64,000 nt of DNA, taken from positions 682,001 to 746,000 of the forward strand of contig NZ_SBKN01000001.1 of NCBI RefSeq assembly GCF_004122105.1, in the 5' to 3' direction. The translations under genes and the position numbers were made by a program. Under the pieces are notes generated by a model. That model saw nothing but the letters and a program-made list of their open reading frames with translations, had not been told where the DNA came from and made no database searches. Below, piece by piece: positions 59,585 through 64,000 of this stretch. Position 1 is the stretch's first letter. Every line of letters begins with the position of its first letter. The stretch comes from Flavobacterium stagni (GTDB lineage Bacteria; Bacteroidota; Bacteroidia; Flavobacteriales; Flavobacteriaceae).

Positions 59585-60943
59585 TTAATTATAGCGATAC
59601 ACCGCATAGCCCCAAGCGGGTAGGGTGCGGGTTTTGGCATCGATTTCAAGGGTTTTTTGGGTAAAAATATCGGTGACCTTGCCATGCAGTTTAGGGTCGC
59701 TCAATTGTAAGTTTTGGGGTGTTTTCGAAAAATTGAGCAGTACTAGGATTTTCGCACCGTCTTTTTCTCGAGTATAGGCATAGACCGCTTTGGGGTCGCC
59801 TGCTTTTACCTTTGCGAATGCGGCATTAGCGGCTAAAGCTTTGCAGTTTTTGCGCAAGTCTTGTAGGGTAGTGTAAAAAGCAGCACGTTTTAATTCTTTA
59901 AACGACATGGGGTCTTTATCAAAAAATTTTAGGGCACGCAACACGGGTTCTTCTTGACCGCTGTACACCAACGGAACGCCGTTTTGCATGGTTTGGGTAA
60001 ATACCGCAAATGGTGCGTGGACTTCTTTAGGGAAGGTGCCGAAGTCGGCGTGATTCCAACTGTTTTCATCATGGTTGCTGGTAAAATACAATTGGATGGT
60101 ATTCTTTGGGTACATTTTTGCATTTTCAGCAACGATACTATCGAGTCCGAATGCGGGTCGGTCGCCTTTGGCAATTTTCTCCATCATTTTAAACATGTGC
60201 CAACCGTACACGGCATCAAAACCACTTTTGGGTAAGTAGGTGCTGTCGCCTTCTGCGAGGAAGAACATGTTTTTCATTTTCTTAAGTTGGGGAATTGATT
60301 TTTTCCAGAATCCGGCAGGTACATTCCACGCTACATCACAACGGAAACCATCGATATCGGTTTCTTTTACCCAGTATTTCATGGCGTTGATCATGCTGTC
60401 CTGCATGACCGGGTTTTTAAAGTTCAACTGACGAACATCGGCCCAGTCAAATGCCACGGCAGCCTTTCCGTCTTTGCCTTGCACATAAAAATCGGGATGG
60501 TTTTTTAGCCAGGCATGGTCGGCACCGGTATGGTTGGGTACCCAGTCGATGATAACTTTCATGCCGCGATCGTGAATGGCTTTCACTACGTTTTTAAAAT
60601 CTTCAAGAGTACCAAACTCGGGATTGATTTTACAATAGTCGGACACCGCATAATAGCTACCGAGCGACCCTTTGCGATCCACTTTACTAATAGGGTTGAT
60701 GGGCATAAACCAAATGGTTTGCACGCCCATTTTTTGTAAGCGGTCCAAGTGTTTAGCAAAGGCATTGAGAGTGCCTTCTGGAGTATATTGACGAATATTG
60801 ACTTCGTAGATGTTGCCTTGCATGATCCAAGTGGGATGACCGTCGGTGCGCTCAGGCACTTCAACTTCTGTTTTGTTGGGTTGGCACCCTATAGTAGCGA
60901 GTGTTAAGGCAATGGCCAGGATAGAAAAATAGAGGTTTCGCAT
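59585..60943 (-). CDS. GH13 alpha-amylase-family lipoprotein
   Basis: A 452-aa lipoprotein (MRNLYFSILAIALTLATIGC, Cys20). The catalytic (beta/alpha)8 barrel has the GH13 conserved regions: I VIIDWVPNHTG, II DGFRCDVAW (nucleophile Asp), III FLAEGDSTYL (acid Glu) and IV FTSNHDENSW (Asp). It ends with a beta-sandwich domain C (LVLLNFSKTPQNLQLSD...GYAVYRYN). It would hydrolyse alpha-glucans at the cell surface or in the periplasm. It is not in the operon of the sugar genes and no SusC/SusD lies next to it. Confidence 0.93.
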   Translation of the reverse strand: MRNLYFSILAIALTLATIGCQPNKTEVEVPERTDGHPTWIMQGNIYEVNIRQYTPEGTLNAFAKHLDRLQKMGVQTIWFMPINPISKVDRKGSLGSYYAVSDYCKINPEFGTLEDFKNVVKAIHDRGMKVIIDWVPNHTGADHAWLKNHPDFYVQGKDGKAAVAFDWADVRQLNFKNPVMQDSMINAMKYWVKETDIDGFRCDVAWNVPAGFWKKSIPQLKKMKNMFFLAEGDSTYLPKSGFDAVYGWHMFKMMEKIAKGDRPAFGLDSIVAENAKMYPKNTIQLYFTSNHDENSWNHADFGTFPKEVHAPFAVFTQTMQNGVPLVYSGQEEPVLRALKFFDKDPMSFKELKRAAFYTTLQDLRKNCKALAANAAFAKVKAGDPKAVYAYTREKDGAKILVLLNFSKTPQNLQLSDPKLHGKVTDIFTQKTLEIDAKTRTLPAWGYAVYRYN

Positions 60944-61021
60944 ATTTAATGTTTTGAAGCTCTAAGATAGGGAATTTTTCCTGACTAGTCTTAAGACGTT
61001 AGAGTGACTAGTAACCCGATG

Positions 61022-61066
61022 GCGCGGATTTTCAATCCCGATAGCGCGGATTTTCAATCCGTGCCA
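61022..61066 (+). repeat. 22-bp tandem repeat (GCGCGGATTTTCAATCC)
   Basis: Two units of CGATRGCGCGGATTTTCAATCC followed by GTGCCATCG. The gap 60944-61407 holds no gene, only this repeat, a heptamer patch and hairpins. Confidence 0.65.
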
Positions 61067-61113
61067 TCGAGTTTCAAGAAAGCAGCTATCTATTAAATAG
61101 CACATATCCCTGA

Positions 61114-61169
61114 CTGATAGCTGAAAACTGATAGCTGAAAACTGATGACTGATTCCTGCCTACTGAATA
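61114..61169 (+). repeat. Heptamer repeat patch (CTGATAG/CTGAAAA)
   Basis: CTGATAG-CTGAAAA-CTGATAG-CTGAAAA-CTGATGA-CTGATTC-CTGCCTA-CTGAATA: eight 7-bp units in register, related to the patches at 42949 and 49198. Confidence 0.75.
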
Positions 61170-61238
61170 TACTGGTATAGCTTTTCTGAAAAAAGAATGT
61201 AGACAAAAAACATAGGCGAATAGATTACATAAATTAAA

Positions 61239-61266
61239 AAAGCCCTCACATTGCTGTGAAGGCTTT
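61239..61266 (-). terminator. Hairpin with T-run
   Basis: AAAGCC-cTCACA-ttgc-TGTGA-aGGCTTT; T6 on the minus strand. It may end a small structured transcript that starts beyond the tRNA terminator. Confidence 0.6.
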
Positions 61267-61343
61267 CTGTTGCTATAACTGACGCGACAAACTAATTTTG
61301 TGGTACCTGACTGCCACTGGCAGTCCTCCTTTTAATTTCAAAT

Positions 61344-61356
61344 CCCTCTTGGGCTC
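61344..61356 (-). repeat. Partial duplication of the tRNA-Asn 3' end
   Basis: The 13 bases GAGCCCAAGAGGG of the tRNA T-arm/acceptor (61442-61454 region) are repeated 98 bp downstream of it. Near it are hairpins GACTGCC-act-GGCAGTC (61308-61324), CCCCGA...TCGGGG (61356-61377) and CTCGC-cct-GCGAG (61386-61398). Confidence 0.5.
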
Positions 61357-61407
61357 CCCGAATCGTTCCTCTCGGGGTAAACTTCTCGCCCTGCGAGGGA
61401 AATAAAA

Positions 61408-61433
61408 AAACCCGACACTTTCGTATCGGGTTT
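61408..61433 (-). terminator. Terminator of tRNA-Asn
   Basis: AAACCCGA...TCGGGTTT stem with extra pairs inside the loop, followed by T7 on the minus strand, directly after the tRNA. Confidence 0.85.
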
Positions 61434-61437
61434 TTTG

Positions 61438-61511
61438 CTCCCCCTCTTGGGCTCGAACCAAGGACCCTCTGATTAACAGTCAGATGCTCTAACCAACTGA
61501 GCTAAGGAGGA
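61438..61511 (-). tRNA. tRNA-Asn (anticodon GTT)
   Basis: A cloverleaf of 74 nt including a G discriminator. The acceptor arms TCCTCCT and AGGGGGA pair with one G-U. The D arm is GCTCAGTTGGTTAGAGC. The anticodon arm TCTGA-CTGTTAA-TCAGA gives anticodon GTT. The T arm is CTTGG-TTCGAGC-CCAAG. CCA is not encoded. It has an upstream promoter and downstream terminator, so it is a single tRNA unit. Confidence 0.95.
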
Positions 61512-61536
61512 AGATGTTATATCTTTTAAGCGGTTG

Positions 61537-61566
61537 CAAAGATAAGACGGAATTTCATTTATGCAA
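61537..61566 (-). promoter_or_regulatory. Promoter of tRNA-Asn
   Basis: On the minus strand TTG (61564-61566), 19 nt, TATCTTTG (61537-61544): an exact TTG-N19-TAnnTTTG promoter 26 nt before the tRNA 5' end. Confidence 0.75.
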
Positions 61567-61594
61567 ACATTTTTCGAAAAAAAATCAAAAAATT

Positions 61595-62941
61595 TTACTT
61601 TCCAAAAATGGCTTTGTACACGTCGTTACCATTAGCAAACAGTAGTAATCCAATAAGAATCACAAAACCAACCATTTGGGCTTTTTCCAAGAATTTGTCG
61701 CTGGGTTTACGGCCGGAAATCATTTCATACAATAAGAAGATCACATGACCGCCGTCTAAGGCTGGAATGGGTAATAAATTCATAACCCCCAACATAATCG
61801 ACAAGAACGCAGTGATGCCCCAAAAGGCTTGCCAGCTCCATGTAGAGGGAAATACTTTGAAAATCGCACCAAAGCCTCCCACGCCTTTGTAGGCACCTGT
61901 ACTTGGGTTGAAAATGGCTTTCAATTGACGGCCATAACTTGTTAGTTGATTCACTCCCGTTTCAATACCAATCGGAATGGATTCGAAAAAGCTGAATTTT
62001 TCATGTTGGATGGTATAAAGTCCCATTTTTTCCATGTCCTCGGCCGGAATCACAGAAGCGTAGGCAATCCCCATTTTCCCTTCTTTGTTGATGGTTACGT
62101 TAAGAGGCGTAACTACATTATTTCTTTTTACAACCACAGGAACTGTTTTGCCTTTGTTTTCTTTTAAAAGCGGCAAAACTTGGTCTACATAGGTTATTTT
62201 TTGACCGTTAAATTCGGTCACAATATCTTTTTCTTTTAAAACCGATTTGTTGGGTGAATTGGCGGGAACTTCCGAAATAATGAACGGAATACGCAAGTTG
62301 ACCAATACCCCTTTTTCGGTTTTCATCAATTGGTCAATCAGATTTTCAGGCATTTTCAGCACGGTATCTTTACCTTGACGGTTGATGGTAATCTCTTTGG
62401 CCAAAACCAAATGTCCGGCAATTTCATTGTAGCGTTCAATCGGTGCTTTGTCAATACTTACAATTTTATCCCCATTACGAAGTCCGGCTTTCTCAAGCAC
62501 GGGGTTGGTAATCCATAACCCTTGTTTGATGTCGGTATTGGCGATATATTCTTGGCCGTAGTAAAACGTCATACCAATGTAAATGATAAAGGCCAAAATG
62601 AAGTTCACGATCACACCGCCCAACATGATAATTAAACGTTGCCAAGCCGGTTTGGAGCGAAATTCCCAGGCTTGAGGTTCGCCCTGCATTTGCTCGGTGT
62701 CCATGGATTCGTCAATCATTCCGGCGATTTTGACATACCCGCCCAGTGGCAACCATCCAATGCCGTATTCGGTTTCCCCGATTTTCTTTTTCAATAACGA
62801 AAATTTGACATCAAAAAACAGATAGAATTTTTCTACCCGTGTTTTAAAAAGTTTGGCAGGGATGAAGTGCCCCAATTCGTGAAGAACGATTAATATCGAT
62901 AAGCTCAGTAAGAACTGACATAATTTAATTGCAAATTCCAT
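61595..62941 (-). CDS. rseP: RIP metalloprotease RseP (site-2 protease)
   Basis: A 448-aa inner-membrane zinc protease that cuts anti-sigma factors and remnant signal peptides. The zinc motif SILIVLHELGHFIPAKLF (HExxH, about residue 20) is in the first membrane segment. Two PDZ domains follow (NPVLEKAGLRNGDKIVSID, SVLKEKDIVTEFNGQKI). The last membrane segments carry MNLLPIPALDGGHVIFLLYE (the LDG motif Asp). The ATG at 62941 (MEFAIKLCQ) is used; an upstream one at 62971 would add ten residues. Confidence 0.95.
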   Translation of the reverse strand: MEFAIKLCQFLLSLSILIVLHELGHFIPAKLFKTRVEKFYLFFDVKFSLLKKKIGETEYGIGWLPLGGYVKIAGMIDESMDTEQMQGEPQAWEFRSKPAWQRLIIMLGGVIVNFILAFIIYIGMTFYYGQEYIANTDIKQGLWITNPVLEKAGLRNGDKIVSIDKAPIERYNEIAGHLVLAKEITINRQGKDTVLKMPENLIDQLMKTEKGVLVNLRIPFIISEVPANSPNKSVLKEKDIVTEFNGQKITYVDQVLPLLKENKGKTVPVVVKRNNVVTPLNVTINKEGKMGIAYASVIPAEDMEKMGLYTIQHEKFSFFESIPIGIETGVNQLTSYGRQLKAIFNPSTGAYKGVGGFGAIFKVFPSTWSWQAFWGITAFLSIMLGVMNLLPIPALDGGHVIFLLYEMISGRKPSDKFLEKAQMVGFVILIGLLLFANGNDVYKAIFGK

Positions 62942-63016
62942 GTATCCTTTTCCTAATTCAATGAGGCGCAAAAATAGTATTTTTTGCCCCCTTTATTTTT
63001 ATGCGTGTAATGAATT

Positions 63017-64000
63017 CTAGTTTTTTATCAATTTTTTATGAAAGACGCCCTCGTTGGTCGTAATTTTTACTTGATAGGTTCCGTTGGCCAAGGCACTCAT
63101 ATCCCATTCATAGGCCTCGGTTTCCAATACCATTTGTCCCAAGGTATTGTAGATTGTTACGGTTTCTAAGGTAAAATCATTCGGCATTTGCAAATGGGCC
63201 GTTTGATGCGTTGGATTGGGATAAACCGCTAGTGCATTGCTGTTGACAAATGTTTCATTGCCTAAGGTAGCGGAACTGTTTTTAGAAATAATATGTTTTT
63301 TAGGGTCAAATTGCACACCAGTTACTGTAAAAGGAACATTCACCAAAAACTCTTCTCCGTCATAAGTATTGTCCAAAACGACATCCAAAGTTTGTCCGCC
63401 ACTTCCGGTCAAACGAACAGGAACAGGCATTTCAAAATAGGTTACACTTGCATTGGATTGGGTTTGATTAATGGTGATTTTGGCTTGACCACCGCCCCAG
63501 TTTTGAGCGGTAATGCTGTAAATAGGATAGCCTTGGTTGTACACCCAGTCGTTAAAAAATTCAGTTAGACTGTTACCATATACCGTTTCCAAATGCACTT
63601 GTAGGTGCGGGGTTTGTGCATATTTATAGGCTAATACTGGGTCTGCCAAGTAATTTTTTAAACCTTGTAAAAAGACGGCATCGCCCAATTTGAACCGCAA
63701 CATGTGTAAGACCATGGCGCCTTTGTTGTATGACAATCGACTACTAAAAATACGATTGGCATTTAAGGCTTCAGTATCGGTTAAGTACACCGCTCCACCC
63801 GTTTGTGAAGTAATGTTGTTGATCATATTGGTTTTGTCTGCGATGAACGCCGACTCGCCGTCAAAATTCTCAATAACCATCGAGGCCAAATAGGTGGCAA
63901 AACCTTCATTTAACCAAATGTCTTTCCAAGTTCCACAGGTCACTTTATCGCCAAACCAATGGTGCGCGAGTTCGTGGGCAATCAATTGACGACTGAAATT
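63017..64000 (-). CDS. M1 family aminopeptidase with T9SS sorting domain, partial
   Basis: The window contains the 3' 984 bp of this gene, and the reading frame is open to the edge. It begins NFSRQLIAHELAHHWFGDKVTCG (HELAHHW zinc motif) and LNEGFATYLASM, where the Glu is the third zinc ligand. A domain typical of M1 proteases follows, and last a Por-type sorting domain (NALAVYPNPTHQTAHLQMPNDF...YNTLGQMVLETEAYEWDMSALANGTYQVKI...FHKKLIKN). It is therefore a secreted aminopeptidase exported by T9SS. The N-terminus and start lie beyond the window. Confidence 0.93.
   Translation of the reverse strand, partial: NFSRQLIAHELAHHWFGDKVTCGTWKDIWLNEGFATYLASMVIENFDGESAFIADKTNMINNITSQTGGAVYLTDTEALNANRIFSSRLSYNKGAMVLHMLRFKLGDAVFLQGLKNYLADPVLAYKYAQTPHLQVHLETVYGNSLTEFFNDWVYNQGYPIYSITAQNWGGGQAKITINQTQSNASVTYFEMPVPVRLTGSGGQTLDVVLDNTYDGEEFLVNVPFTVTGVQFDPKKHIISKNSSATLGNETFVNSNALAVYPNPTHQTAHLQMPNDFTLETVTIYNTLGQMVLETEAYEWDMSALANGTYQVKITTNEGVFHKKLIKN

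Noticed and set aside
61273..61400. A second tRNA or tRNA pseudogene next to tRNA-Asn
   Set aside because: Only 13 bases of the 3' end are repeated. No D arm or anticodon arm can be folded.
61273..61461. 62-aa open frame on the minus strand
   Set aside because: It overlaps the tRNA and its terminator and has no protein-like features.

Overview
This window is chromosomal DNA from a member of the Bacteroidota, most likely family Flavobacteriaceae. The evidence is the gliding-motility lipoprotein GldH, two secreted proteins with type IX secretion (T9SS) C-terminal sorting domains, a carboxypeptidase-regulatory-domain TonB receptor, FeoA/FeoB followed by a FeoB-associated Cys-rich peptide, a lycopene cyclase, and TTG-N19-TAnnTTTG promoters. 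Coding density is high. Most genes are housekeeping or envelope functions, and many intergenic gaps carry rho-independent hairpins.

Layout. 1-4.0 kb (minus): class A penicillin-binding protein (cut by the window edge), GldH and the PSP1/RicT protein. 4.1-7.0 kb (minus): a tRNA U34 hydroxylation cluster of TrhO, the U32-family TrhP and a small ferredoxin. TrhO carries a C-terminal copy of the TrhP C-terminal domain. 7.3-9.7 kb (minus): bacilliredoxin, lycopene cyclase, outer-membrane protein. 9.7-15.8 kb: metal homeostasis, with a DtxR/MntR regulator and an Nramp-UspA fusion (plus) facing feoA-feoB-outer-membrane protein-Cys-rich peptide (minus). 15.8-32.9 kb: SCO protein, M13 and M28 peptidases, tandem short SSBs, a CAT-like acetyltransferase, HAD phosphatase, MetG, LD-carboxypeptidase, YraN and a T9SS metalloprotease. 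32.9-42.7 kb: Mfd, an SQR-like flavoprotein, a lipoprotein that looks like a truncated haemoglobin next to an HMA-like membrane-anchored protein, an SDR-type threonine dehydrogenase, and Amt.

42.7-47 kb is an AT-rich accessory island: a DUF6471-like small protein behind a 26-bp near-palindrome, a C5 cytosine methyltransferase, a convergent PD-(D/E)xK-like endonuclease, and the severed N-terminus of a second, unrelated cytosine methyltransferase. The flanks (38-49 kb, and again near 61 kb) hold many patches of degenerate tandem repeats whose unit is 7 or 8 bp.

49.2-57 kb is a carbohydrate (probably sucrose) utilisation locus: a divergent LacI regulator, TonB receptor, periplasmic glutaredoxin-like protein, GPH/SLC45-type sugar transporter, a GH100-like glycosidase with a GTG start, and a PfkB sugar kinase. 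Two copies of a perfect palindrome (CGAAAACGTTTTCG), 21 bp apart, lie between regulator and receptor. A third identical copy is 27 kb away in front of a small secreted protein. 57-64 kb: an MBOAT/SGNH O-acyltransferase pair, a lipoprotein GH13 amylase, tRNA-Asn(GTT) with a duplicated 3' end, RseP, and an M1 aminopeptidase cut by the window edge.

All assignments come from reading translations and motifs by eye. No database search was run.
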